From Chloroflexota bacterium (GTDB lineage Bacteria; Chloroflexota; Anaerolineae; Anaerolineales; UBA4823): DNA of 64,000 nucleotides. Position numbers and translations under genes: made by a program. Below the pieces are notes generated by a model that saw nothing but the letters and a program-made list of their open reading frames with translations, had not been told where the DNA came from and made no database searches. The DNA lies in contig JAKOUW010000235.1 in NCBI GenBank assembly GCA_029782365.1, positions 62,001-126,000 on the forward strand, written 5' to 3'. How positions within the stretch are numbered: the first letter of the stretch is position 1; the number at the start of each line of letters is the position of its first letter. This document shows positions 40,673 to 49,780 of this stretch, piece by piece.

Positions 40673-43600
40673 ATGATTAATCAACACAATCTTAGAAAAC
40701 CTTATCACAAGCTGGTAACGCTCTTCCGCATTTTGACCATCATTGCCCTGGCACTGCCGATGATGAGTCCCGCGACGAATTACGGGACAACGCCAGCCAA
40801 GGCAGCGCCAACAAATGTCGTCAATTTAAATGTCATCAGCGCTCGCACTGAACCGGCGGCTTTTAATGGTGCAGGCGTCACCAAAGGCGATGCGATAACC
40901 AAGTACAAATATATTATCAACATTGATAATACAGGCACCACCACCCAGCGCCCCGATCCAACCACTGGCGCGCTGCCAACAGCCTGTACGCCCGCTGATC
41001 CTGGCTATCCCGATTCCTGCCAATGGGTGTCCATTGCCGGATCGGCGAGCAGCAGCCCAATATATACCCAGGGCGATCAAAATGATTTCACCAACGGCCT
41101 GACTTTACCTGATGGCCGTTATTTGATTTCTGTGCTGGCCGATGGGTATAAATTGGACGGGACGCACTTCACTGTGCCGCTCAGCAATCCGGTAACTGTT
41201 GAGCTTCAACCCTGGCCACTTCCAGACGCGACAATTCAGGCAGAAATTTTTGAAGATGTCTCCCCTACAAACTCCGCCCCTGATGTGCCGGCAGAACGCG
41301 GCCTGGCAGGGTTTGTGGGGCACATTGCCGATTACATCGGAGAAGTGACCACCAACGTGTACGGCGATCCGTTGTGCGGACCAGGCGGTTGTGTCAGTCA
41401 ATGTTATGTGGTGAATAACAGTGTAGATGTGGGCACCGTCGCACCGATAGATGCCGATGGTCGCTGCCCTATCGGTTTTAGCGCGTTAACCGATCCATTG
41501 TTGAACCATACAATCACTCAGACTCTGGAAGGATCTCCAATCCCTGCCGGGGCAACGATCCAGGGTAAGTTGATTATCCCCAATATCGGCACGAATCGCT
41601 ATGCCCTTTCTGCCGTTGCACCGAATGGCTCACATTGGATCCAGACCACCACGCTTGAAGGAAACCATGATTGGGATGCCTGGGTTATGGAAGGCGCTAC
41701 CGGCCTGGACACCGAGTTTGTCGCCGCTGGCGAGCCTTTCCCAGCAATCTTCTTCGGTTTCGTCCAACCCAAGAACGAATTAACCACTCCCGCAGCCGGC
41801 ATGATCAAGGGCTCAATCGCAGCTAACCTGATTTACGTCCCGGCCAAAGGTGGTCTGTCTCTCGGCGGCACAAATTATGGCGGCTTGGCTGGTGGGAAAA
41901 TCGATCACATGATTGAGAATCCCTGGGTCAGTCTTTCAGACTTGACACAAGGCGATACTTCGGTCTATGTCGCCCAGGGTGATGCCAATGGCAACTTCAC
42001 CATCCCCAATGTGCCAGATGGGGATTACACCCTGGCCTATTGGGATGAACCACAAGATTACATCCTTGATATTCTCAATGTCAGCGTTCGCAACGGCGAA
42101 ACAGTTGACCTGGGCGTTATCCCGTTGAATGGCTGGTGGACTAACTACTACGGGCACATCTTCAACGACTTAAATGGCAACGGCAAAATGGATCCCGGCG
42201 AACCCGGCCTGGCTGGTTTCCCGGTCGCCATGAAGAAGCGTGAAAACTCCATGATGGACCGCGGCGCTGTGCTGGTTTCAACAGACGCCGAAGGTTATTA
42301 TTTCATGGAAAATGCGTACCCCATGACCCAATGGCTGGTCATGGAAGTGTACAGTGATCTGTACTACACCACCGGCGTCACCTACCAGGCTGACAACCAA
42401 TCCACCGAGACCACTGTTCTCGGCCAGGGAGTGGATGTCAACGTCCTACCGATCATCGGTCTCGGCGGGCGGCTGGATTGGGGTGTACGGGCTTATGACA
42501 AAGGCACGAACGGCGGCATCGTAGGCACCGTCAGCTACGATACAACCCGCAACGAACTTGACCCGCGCTTCGCTGCCGTTGAAGACTGGCAGCCGGGCGT
42601 CTCCAACATTCCTGTCGAGCTATTCCAACCAGTCCCCTGCCCGCGTGACTCCAATACAGGCGATATCGCTGTGGGTGCAGTTTGCGATAATGCAGGCCGC
42701 TACCAATTGGATACAGATGGCTCGTTCAAGAAAGGGAAATTACTCAATACTTACGTAACGGAAACATGGCAAAATCCAACAGGCTGTGTCGCACGAGATG
42801 TCGACGGCAAACCCATGGTGCACGGCGTGGATGAAAATGTCCTGCCGCTTAGTTCGACTGCCCGGTGCCTGGAAGGTCCCCTGATGAGCATACAATTCGG
42901 ACCGATGGATGAAGGCCAGGGCACGCCAGCGGCGAACTTCGGTGCAGCGGTGGATGGCAACTATGGCTTCGGAGATGGCTGCTTCAATGGCACACTTGAT
43001 GCCTCAGATCCGGCCAACCCTATTTGTGTCGGAGGCGATTTTACCGCCTTGACTCCTGCCGATTATCTGGTGCATATCGTTATTCCGAATGATGCTCAAG
43101 GCCGCCCGCAGTACAAAGTGACCAAAGAAGAAGACATCAATATCTTCAATGGCGATGAATTTGTTACACAGGCTCCTCCTCCTGCCTGTGTAGGCGCCCT
43201 CCATACCGTGGACCTGAAGAATTCTGGCGCTCAAGATGCCTACAGTTCTCAAAACGTCGCATTCCCAGGCGGTTCCATCACGGTGCCTGCTTCGACGCCG
43301 GTGGATAACCAGGCCTACGCAGATGCTGGCGGATCCTATTATGAAGGCCAGGCGCGTCCGCTGTGCGATACCAAACTGGTTCCTCTCAGCGACCGGCGCT
43401 CGATTGCCCCAACCTTCAATGTCTTCACCGATGTTCCCCTGCCCGGCCGGTTTTGGGGCTTGCTCGTAGATGACCTGAACTTCTCCAGTGATCCCCGTTC
43501 GCTGTTGTTTGGGGAAAAAGCAGGCATCGCCTTCGCCCCGGTCGGCATTTACGACTACACCAACCGCCTCGTGGCGACAACTGAATCGGATTTCAACGGT

Positions 43601-46600
43601 TTGTTTGATGTGCTTTTGCCCTCAACCAACCGCATCAGCTGCCCAACGCCTTCTGGTGTGTGCGCCAATCTGTACCGGTTCGTTGGTAACGACCCTGGGA
43701 CGCCAGGGCATTTGAACCTCAATTACAATCCTCAATTCCGCACGATTGCAGCCGAATTTGAGGCTTTCCCTGGACTTCTCGTCCCAGCCGATCTGGCCCC
43801 CACCCAGGTTGGCGTCAACGTACAACTGCCCGGCGGCCAAACTGGCCAGCCCGTCAACTGCTCGGTTAATGATCCCGCAGCAGCCATCAAAATCCCCGAG
43901 TTTTATGCGATCAGCAAGCCGTTTATGCGATCGGGTGCTACAGGAGCTGACCGGGAGTTTACCATTTACGGAAAGTACTTTGGCAACGTGCAGGGTACAG
44001 GCCAGGTGTTGTTCAAGACATATTCTGTGCCGGTAGTCTCCTGGAGTGATACGCAAATAAAGATTGCTTTCCCAGATCCACTGACAGCCAAAGGTTTCGG
44101 TGATCTCAAGGTGGTTGCATCCAATGGAAAATCATCTGTCAATGGCATCACGTTCCATATTGTCAAACCCAATGGCACCGGCGGATACGACCCCGTAGTT
44201 TACGAAGTCGGCCCAGGCCTGACTGGAGCGAACCAGTTCAACGCGACCGATAACCTGCACGCCATCCAACAGGCGATCGATGCGGCGACGGCCAACACCA
44301 CCGCCCTGGTGGTGGTCTATCCTAACAATCCTGACCTGGTCAACCCACGGGCAAACCCGCGCGGCGCTTACTTTGAAAACCTGATCCTGTCCACGCCAGT
44401 GAAACTGCAGGGTGTGGGTCCGGGCAGCCCGGATGGCAGCATCCGCGGGTCGATCATCGACGGCAGCGCTATCGGCGGCGATACAACCCTTGCAGATGAT
44501 TGGCGCGCCAAGATCGCCAGCCTGACTTGGGCCGGCAACCAAACGGTTTACGAAGGGGCCGATGTAACCTGGTTGGCCCGAACGACAACCCTGTTCACAC
44601 CCAATTTCCGGGCGTCCCTGGATGGGTTTGACCTGCGCGGCGGCGATCAAATGGGCTTCCCGGCCAATATCAACGCCATTGGCGGTGGTGCAACTGGCTT
44701 ACCAGCCAATGTGACCACGCAGGGCGGCGCCATCTTCGTGAATGCTTATGTCCGCTACCTGGAAATCAAAAATAACATTGTGCAAAACAATGGCGGCGCT
44801 TATGGAGCAATTCGAATCGGCACACCAAACCTGCCTGCTCCTGAAACCAGCCAACACAATGACAATGTCGTCATCGCCAGGAACAGGATTATCAATAACG
44901 CTGGTACGAACCTGGCAGGCGCCATCGGCATTTTTGCCGGGTCCAAAAAGTATGCTATCGCGTATAACGATATCTGTGGTAACTTCTCGGCAGAGTACGG
45001 CGGCGCTATCTCACAATACGGCTTTAGCCCCAGTGGTTTGATCCATGACAACCGCATTTACTACAACAGTTCTTACGATGAAGGCGGCGGCATCATGCTC
45101 GCCGGTCAGCTCACTGCGAATCCCGATGCAGCCTCGCCAGGAACCGGCAAAGTTACCGTTTGGAACAACCTGATCCAGGGCAACTTATCCAACGACGACG
45201 GCGGCGGCTTGCGCATCCTGATGGCTGGTGATCACGGTATCAACCTTTTCAACAATATGATCGTGAACAATATATCCACCCACGAAGGCGGCGGCATCGC
45301 TCTGAACGATTCGACGAACGTGCGCATTTACAACAACACGATCATGAGGAACATCACCACGGCGACTGCCGTCACCAGCACAGGCAATCCGGCTCCAGCC
45401 GGCCTGTCAAGCTCTGAGAACAGCGCCGCGCTGCAGGCTTTGCTCCCCATCACCGCCACAGTGTACAGCGATCCACTGCTTTTCAATAATATCTTCTGGG
45501 ATAACCGCGCTGGTTTGCGCGGTGTTGGGACGGTGTATGGCATCGGTTTACCCGATGATCCAGGCCCAGTCAATAACTGGGATATGGGTGTAGCGAATTC
45601 TGCATTCACCCTTTCACCGACCTACTCAATCCTCCAAACCACACTGGGTACGGTTTCTGACCCGAGCAACCTGGTCGGTGTCGATCCGTTGGTGATCTCG
45701 CAAACGAATATTTCGGTGACCTTCCAACCCTGGCGGACAAACCCCTTGTTCACTGGTGCTATGATGGTGACAGAAAACGTGCCGCCTTCGCTCTTAGGCA
45801 ATTACCACTTGAGCGGAACCGGTTCACCGGCCTTCAACGCCGGCGTACCATTCAAGGCTTTCCCGATTTACCGTCCCCTGGCACCCTGGCGAGCGCCATC
45901 ATTCGACTATGACAATGAAGGTAGACCAGCCTTTGGCGCCTATGATGCCGGTGCAGATGAAATTCCTCAGTTTGCTGATCTATCGATCACTAAGACAGAT
46001 GGCGTTACAACTGCCAATCGGGGTGATGTACTGCATTACACCATCGTGGTGGGCAATGCTGGTCCCGATCCTGTCACAGCTGCGAATGTTGTAGACACGC
46101 TACCAACGGGTCTCACTGGAGCCACCTGGACTTGTTCAGCATCGACTGGGTCAAGCTGTCCTGCCAGCGGGTCCGGAAGCATCAATGCTCAAGTAAACCT
46201 GTTGACCGGCGGCTCCGCCACGTTCACACTCAATGCGACTGTTTCCTCATCTACACCTGGCGCACTAACCAATACAGCCACCATCAGCGGACCTGGTATT
46301 GATACGAACCCCGCCAATAACAGCGCTGCCGACACGGATCAGATCACCATCCCATTGCCTGTTTTAGGGCTGCTGGATAACTTCAACCGGGCCGATGCCA
46401 ACACGCTGAACAATGGCACGAATTGGAGCCAACCAGTTCTCGCCGGCAGTGCTGCGGTCAGAGTAAATTCGAACCAGGCATTTGCTATCCTGCCAGGCCA
46501 GGCTCTTTGGAATAATCCTCCGGCTGGTTTTGGCAGCAATCAAGGTGCCAGTTTCGTGTTCAGCAGCGCGCCAGCCAATAATACGGTCATCTTCCTCAAA

Positions 46601-46942
46601 GGTACCGCTGGCACCGCTACAGCTCCGCAAAACTACATCCGGATTTTGCTCACGAGTACAAGTGTGGCTGTTGGTACCAACGCTGGTGCCACGTTTACGA
46701 CGCGCGCCACGTACTCAGGCGTCACATTTGCCGTGGGTGACACTATAACCGCTGTTGCCTACGGGGATGGAAAAGTGGAAGTCTTTAAGACATCCGGCGG
46801 CGTTACCTCTTTGGTTGGCAGTGTAGCGATCCCAACGAGCGGCGCTGGCGCCTGGACACAAGGTACTGGCGGCGGTCGCATTGGTGTGATCCTGCCTCTC
46901 AACGCCCGCATCGATGACTTCAAAGGCGGTAACTTGCCATAA
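40673..46942 (+). CDS. Giant multidomain surface protein, 2089 residues
   Basis: A secreted protein with an N-terminal signal (FRILTIIALALPMMSPA). Domains in order: SdrD/carboxypeptidase-regulatory-like beta domains, the clearest at about residue 490 (GHIFNDLNGNGKMDPGEPG) and another near 930 (FWGLLVDDLNFSSDP); an IPT/TIG domain (about 1080-1165); a right-handed parallel beta-helix (about 1180-1620) with repeated Asn/Gly-rich rungs such as NNIVQNNGGAYGAIRIG and NRIINNAGTNLAGAIGIF; a DUF11-type domain (about 1765-1890, ADLSITKTDGVTTANRGDVL); and a C-terminal jelly-roll-like domain. No LPXTG or membrane anchor is visible. The real start ATG 40673 has AAGGAG. Three cupredoxin proteins follow, so it may be the scaffold of an extracellular metal-enzyme layer. 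The role is inferred. Confidence 0.85.
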   Translation: MINQHNLRKPYHKLVTLFRILTIIALALPMMSPATNYGTTPAKAAPTNVVNLNVISARTEPAAFNGAGVTKGDAITKYKYIINIDNTGTTTQRPDPTTGALPTACTPADPGYPDSCQWVSIAGSASSSPIYTQGDQNDFTNGLTLPDGRYLISVLADGYKLDGTHFTVPLSNPVTVELQPWPLPDATIQAEIFEDVSPTNSAPDVPAERGLAGFVGHIADYIGEVTTNVYGDPLCGPGGCVSQCYVVNNSVDVGTVAPIDADGRCPIGFSALTDPLLNHTITQTLEGSPIPAGATIQGKLIIPNIGTNRYALSAVAPNGSHWIQTTTLEGNHDWDAWVMEGATGLDTEFVAAGEPFPAIFFGFVQPKNELTTPAAGMIKGSIAANLIYVPAKGGLSLGGTNYGGLAGGKIDHMIENPWVSLSDLTQGDTSVYVAQGDANGNFTIPNVPDGDYTLAYWDEPQDYILDILNVSVRNGETVDLGVIPLNGWWTNYYGHIFNDLNGNGKMDPGEPGLAGFPVAMKKRENSMMDRGAVLVSTDAEGYYFMENAYPMTQWLVMEVYSDLYYTTGVTYQADNQSTETTVLGQGVDVNVLPIIGLGGRLDWGVRAYDKGTNGGIVGTVSYDTTRNELDPRFAAVEDWQPGVSNIPVELFQPVPCPRDSNTGDIAVGAVCDNAGRYQLDTDGSFKKGKLLNTYVTETWQNPTGCVARDVDGKPMVHGVDENVLPLSSTARCLEGPLMSIQFGPMDEGQGTPAANFGAAVDGNYGFGDGCFNGTLDASDPANPICVGGDFTALTPADYLVHIVIPNDAQGRPQYKVTKEEDINIFNGDEFVTQAPPPACVGALHTVDLKNSGAQDAYSSQNVAFPGGSITVPASTPVDNQAYADAGGSYYEGQARPLCDTKLVPLSDRRSIAPTFNVFTDVPLPGRFWGLLVDDLNFSSDPRSLLFGEKAGIAFAPVGIYDYTNRLVATTESDFNGLFDVLLPSTNRISCPTPSGVCANLYRFVGNDPGTPGHLNLNYNPQFRTIAAEFEAFPGLLVPADLAPTQVGVNVQLPGGQTGQPVNCSVNDPAAAIKIPEFYAISKPFMRSGATGADREFTIYGKYFGNVQGTGQVLFKTYSVPVVSWSDTQIKIAFPDPLTAKGFGDLKVVASNGKSSVNGITFHIVKPNGTGGYDPVVYEVGPGLTGANQFNATDNLHAIQQAIDAATANTTALVVVYPNNPDLVNPRANPRGAYFENLILSTPVKLQGVGPGSPDGSIRGSIIDGSAIGGDTTLADDWRAKIASLTWAGNQTVYEGADVTWLARTTTLFTPNFRASLDGFDLRGGDQMGFPANINAIGGGATGLPANVTTQGGAIFVNAYVRYLEIKNNIVQNNGGAYGAIRIGTPNLPAPETSQHNDNVVIARNRIINNAGTNLAGAIGIFAGSKKYAIAYNDICGNFSAEYGGAISQYGFSPSGLIHDNRIYYNSSYDEGGGIMLAGQLTANPDAASPGTGKVTVWNNLIQGNLSNDDGGGLRILMAGDHGINLFNNMIVNNISTHEGGGIALNDSTNVRIYNNTIMRNITTATAVTSTGNPAPAGLSSSENSAALQALLPITATVYSDPLLFNNIFWDNRAGLRGVGTVYGIGLPDDPGPVNNWDMGVANSAFTLSPTYSILQTTLGTVSDPSNLVGVDPLVISQTNISVTFQPWRTNPLFTGAMMVTENVPPSLLGNYHLSGTGSPAFNAGVPFKAFPIYRPLAPWRAPSFDYDNEGRPAFGAYDAGADEIPQFADLSITKTDGVTTANRGDVLHYTIVVGNAGPDPVTAANVVDTLPTGLTGATWTCSASTGSSCPASGSGSINAQVNLLTGGSATFTLNATVSSSTPGALTNTATISGPGIDTNPANNSAADTDQITIPLPVLGLLDNFNRADANTLNNGTNWSQPVLAGSAAVRVNSNQAFAILPGQALWNNPPAGFGSNQGASFVFSSAPANNTVIFLKGTAGTATAPQNYIRILLTSTSVAVGTNAGATFTTRATYSGVTFAVGDTITAVAYGDGKVEVFKTSGGVTSLVGSVAIPTSGAGAWTQGTGGGRIGVILPLNARIDDFKGGNLP

Positions 46943-46961
46943 TCAATATGCTGGGCAAGGT

Positions 46962-46998
46962 GAGTGGGAAAGAGGCGTAACAGGTCTTTTTTCCACTC
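46962..46998 (+). other. Imperfect hairpin between surface-protein and cupredoxin genes
   Basis: GAGTGGGAAAGA faces TCTTTTTTCCACTC with an intervening loop of about 11 bases. A six-bp GAGTGG/CCACTC base is firm and the rest is imperfect. It could reduce read-through or protect mRNA ends; there is no T run after it. Confidence 0.35.
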
Positions 46999-47035
46999 CC
47001 TTTCCAGATATTGAACTGAACTTAAGGAGATTGAT

Positions 47036-48415
47036 ATGGATAATAAGTTTTCTTCTTCGCAAAAAATATCTCGGCGCAGTTTTATGAGGCTGGCCGGAGG
47101 CGCGGCGTTGGTTGTGGCTGGTTCTAGCCTCTTGCCGCAATTCTTGCGCAAAACCTTGCTGCCTGAAAAAGTGGTCAGTGCAGCCGTCGGCGACCCGCCT
47201 GATCTGCATTACGCCGGTACTGATGGCTGGATTTATCTGCCAGACAACCAACCGGTTGGTTTCTACTTTCCTGATGATTTGGCGCCGGTGCCGCAAAATT
47301 CGTATATCTTCGGCTTCCGAGATATCACCGGCCTGAATATCACCCAGGCTCTCGGCCAAAAAATGAAAGCGCAGCACAATGCACCAATTTTCTGGGCGGA
47401 CCAGTTCAATCCTTCCAACCCGAAGGACTTCAACTTGCAGTTGACGAATTTGGGCCTGGCAATGCGCCCGGACCTGACCGACTCACATACCCTTCACTGG
47501 CATGGTTTCCGCAATGTCATCCCATTCTTCGATGGTGAGCCCACCGGATCCGTCTCTGTGCCAGTCGGCCGCGATTTCACGTATGTTTACCGTCCGCGCG
47601 ACCCAGGTACGTACATGTTCCACTGCCACGTCGAAGACGTTGAGCATGTGCACATGGGCATGACCGGCCTCGTTTTTGTCCGCCCGCTGCAAAACTCGAA
47701 TACATCATACTATCCGAGCGGGTTGTATGCCTACAACGATGGCGACGGTTCCACCGGATACGATCGAGAGTTCGTCATGTTCTTGAGCGAATTCTGGGCC
47801 GAAGCGCACTGGTGCGATTCACATATCCAGCTTCCAGATTGGAGTGATTACCGCGCTGATTTCAGCATGCTGAACGGACGGGTTTATCCAGATACGCTGG
47901 AACCAAATTCTCCAATCGATGGTTCCGCCTCCCTTCATTCGCTTGCCGTACAGCGGCAGGCAAACGGAGACCTGGTGGTCCCCAGCGGGCGCCCTGAACT
48001 GCAGTACCAACCAATGTCATCGGTTATCACCTGCATGCCCAATGAGCGCGTTTTGCTGCGCTTTGCGAACCTGGGCTTCCGCGAGGCCGCTATGACCCTG
48101 GTGGGCATCGACATGAAAGTCATTGGGCGAGACGCCACTTTGATGCGCGGACGCGATGGCACAGATACCAGCTATTTCACCAACACGATTTCGATCGGCG
48201 CTGGTGAAAGCTACGATGTCATTTTCACCGCCCCCCTCTTCAGCGGCGGCCCAGGCAGCACTGGCCTGGGCTATGATGCCTATGTTCTTTACAATCGCCG
48301 TCTTACCCAGGTTGCCAATGGAGCTTCCGGCGGTTTTGGCGGACAGCGCACCGAAATCCGGGTTTACCCTGGCGGTTTGAGCGCTCAGCAATATCCCAAT
48401 GATTGGGGGATGTAA
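47036..48415 (+). CDS. Tat-exported multicopper-oxidase-like protein A
   Basis: A cupredoxin-fold protein of 459 residues with a twin-arginine signal (SRRSFMRLAGGAALVVAG), so it is exported folded, which fits a cofactor loaded in the cytoplasm. Copper ligands of the first half are present: HTLHWHGF (His151, His154, His156) and FHCHVEDVEHVHMGM (His196-Cys197-His198, His204, His206, Met209), which combines a trinuclear-centre HxH with a type 1 Cys. The second cupredoxin half (about 315-459) has no His-x-His motif. It therefore holds two of the four HxH motifs of a complete multicopper oxidase; the next gene carries two others. ATG 47036 is preceded by AAGGAG. Confidence 0.85.
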   Translation: MDNKFSSSQKISRRSFMRLAGGAALVVAGSSLLPQFLRKTLLPEKVVSAAVGDPPDLHYAGTDGWIYLPDNQPVGFYFPDDLAPVPQNSYIFGFRDITGLNITQALGQKMKAQHNAPIFWADQFNPSNPKDFNLQLTNLGLAMRPDLTDSHTLHWHGFRNVIPFFDGEPTGSVSVPVGRDFTYVYRPRDPGTYMFHCHVEDVEHVHMGMTGLVFVRPLQNSNTSYYPSGLYAYNDGDGSTGYDREFVMFLSEFWAEAHWCDSHIQLPDWSDYRADFSMLNGRVYPDTLEPNSPIDGSASLHSLAVQRQANGDLVVPSGRPELQYQPMSSVITCMPNERVLLRFANLGFREAAMTLVGIDMKVIGRDATLMRGRDGTDTSYFTNTISIGAGESYDVIFTAPLFSGGPGSTGLGYDAYVLYNRRLTQVANGASGGFGGQRTEIRVYPGGLSAQQYPNDWGM

Positions 48416-48449
48416 CCCCATGATGAGATCCGTGCGAAGGAGTCCTTCT

Positions 48450-49751
48450 ATGAAATATTCAAAAACACCCTGGAAACGATTGGGATCGATCATTGCAATC
48501 CTGGTTTTGCTCGTCACTTCTTTCAGCAGCGGCCAACCGGCCGCGGCGGCGAACCAGTCGGTTCAGAAAGTTGGGATTGCATGCACAACCGATCCAACCA
48601 ATACCTTCACCCTCAACGCTCAGAGCGGCCACATTCTATTGCCCGATGGGAATACCATGTACATGTGGAGTTATTCTCTCGATGGCAAAGCCTTCCAGTA
48701 TCCTGGACCGGTATTGTGTGTCAATGAAGGTGCTGTGGTAACGGTCATTCTGAACAACTCGCTGCCTGAACCCGTGTCCATCATGTTCCCGGGTCAAGAA
48801 GACGTGCAGGCTGATGGTTCGGATGCCCAACCCGAGTTTGATGGGTCCAACAACCTGGGTTCCCTAACCAAGTCGGCGGCTGCAAATAATGGAAGTGTCA
48901 CCTACCAATTTACTGCCAGCCGGCCAGGAACTTTTATCTATGAATCCGGCACCAATCCGAAAAAGCAGGTGGCGATGGGTTTAACCGGGGCATTGATTGT
49001 CCGGCCTGCACTTGGCGCAAAATATGCTTACAACCGGGCCGACAGCCAATTCACCCCCAGTGAAGAATTCCTGGTTTTCTTATCCGAAATCGACCCCTAC
49101 CAACATATGGCCGTCGAACAGGGCAAAGATTACGATATCTCAGGTTACCACACGCACTACTGGCTTTTGAACGGCCGCGGTTTTCCCGATACCATCGCCG
49201 ACAACTTCGCCACCTGGCTGCCGAACCAACCCTACGGCGCCCTGGCGCTCATCCATCCCTACGATATCGTGAACCATCCCTACCCGGCCCTGATCCGCTA
49301 TGTCAACGTTGGAACAGAAGATATACCGTTCCACCCGCATGGCAATAACGGCCTGGTCATCGGTCGCGATGGCTTCGCTTTGGAAGGCTCCGGTGGACAG
49401 GATTTGTCCTTCGAGAAATTCGCCATCAACATCGGCGCCGGGCAAACCTGGGATGTGCTCTCAAAATGGTACGATGCAGAGAGCTATGATGAACAGATCA
49501 ATCCGGTACCGGTCACCATCCCAGATGTTGCCAACCAGACATTTGGTATGTTCTACAGTGGCAGCCCTTACCTGGGTAAGCTCGGTACCCTGCCTCCTGG
49601 CGTGAACACATTAAACCAATGCGGCGAGTACTACATCATTTCGCACAACCATGCTCTGTTCCAGCTTGATGCTTGGGGCATGACAATGGCCGGTCAGATC
49701 ACTTACCTGCGCATTGACCCGCCACTGCCCAATAACTGCCCTGTGCCTTAA
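48450..49751 (+). CDS. Exported multicopper-oxidase-like protein B
   Basis: A 433-residue cupredoxin protein with a Sec signal (LGSIIAILVLLVTSFSSG). The first half keeps the fold (GPVLCVNEGAVVTVILNNSL, FTASRPGTFIYESG) but lacks the HWHG and HSH ligands. The second half has FHPHG (His295, His297) and SHNHALFQLDAWGM (His399, His401), which stand where complete oxidases have HPxHxHG and HCHxxxHxxxGM; the type 1 Cys is replaced. It thus looks complementary to protein A. The open frame starts at 48399, but ATG 48450 with AAGGAG is the better start. The gap to protein A is 34 bases. Confidence 0.82.
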   Translation: MKYSKTPWKRLGSIIAILVLLVTSFSSGQPAAAANQSVQKVGIACTTDPTNTFTLNAQSGHILLPDGNTMYMWSYSLDGKAFQYPGPVLCVNEGAVVTVILNNSLPEPVSIMFPGQEDVQADGSDAQPEFDGSNNLGSLTKSAAANNGSVTYQFTASRPGTFIYESGTNPKKQVAMGLTGALIVRPALGAKYAYNRADSQFTPSEEFLVFLSEIDPYQHMAVEQGKDYDISGYHTHYWLLNGRGFPDTIADNFATWLPNQPYGALALIHPYDIVNHPYPALIRYVNVGTEDIPFHPHGNNGLVIGRDGFALEGSGGQDLSFEKFAINIGAGQTWDVLSKWYDAESYDEQINPVPVTIPDVANQTFGMFYSGSPYLGKLGTLPPGVNTLNQCGEYYIISHNHALFQLDAWGMTMAGQITYLRIDPPLPNNCPVP

Positions 49752-49780
49752 TCAGCTCGTTGCAGAATAAGGAGAAAACT

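Noticed and set aside
44132..44650. Antisense open frame of 172 codons
   Set aside because: Lies within the giant surface-protein gene, whose beta-helix reading is clearly the coding one.
47036..48415. Complete laccase
   Set aside because: Only two of the four His-x-His motifs are present; the second half has no copper ligands, so calling it a full laccase is not supported.
48017..48517. Antisense open frame of 166 codons across two cupredoxin genes
   Set aside because: It spans the junction of proteins A and B on the opposite strand and lacks a start signal; both sense frames have ribosome-binding sites and signal peptides.
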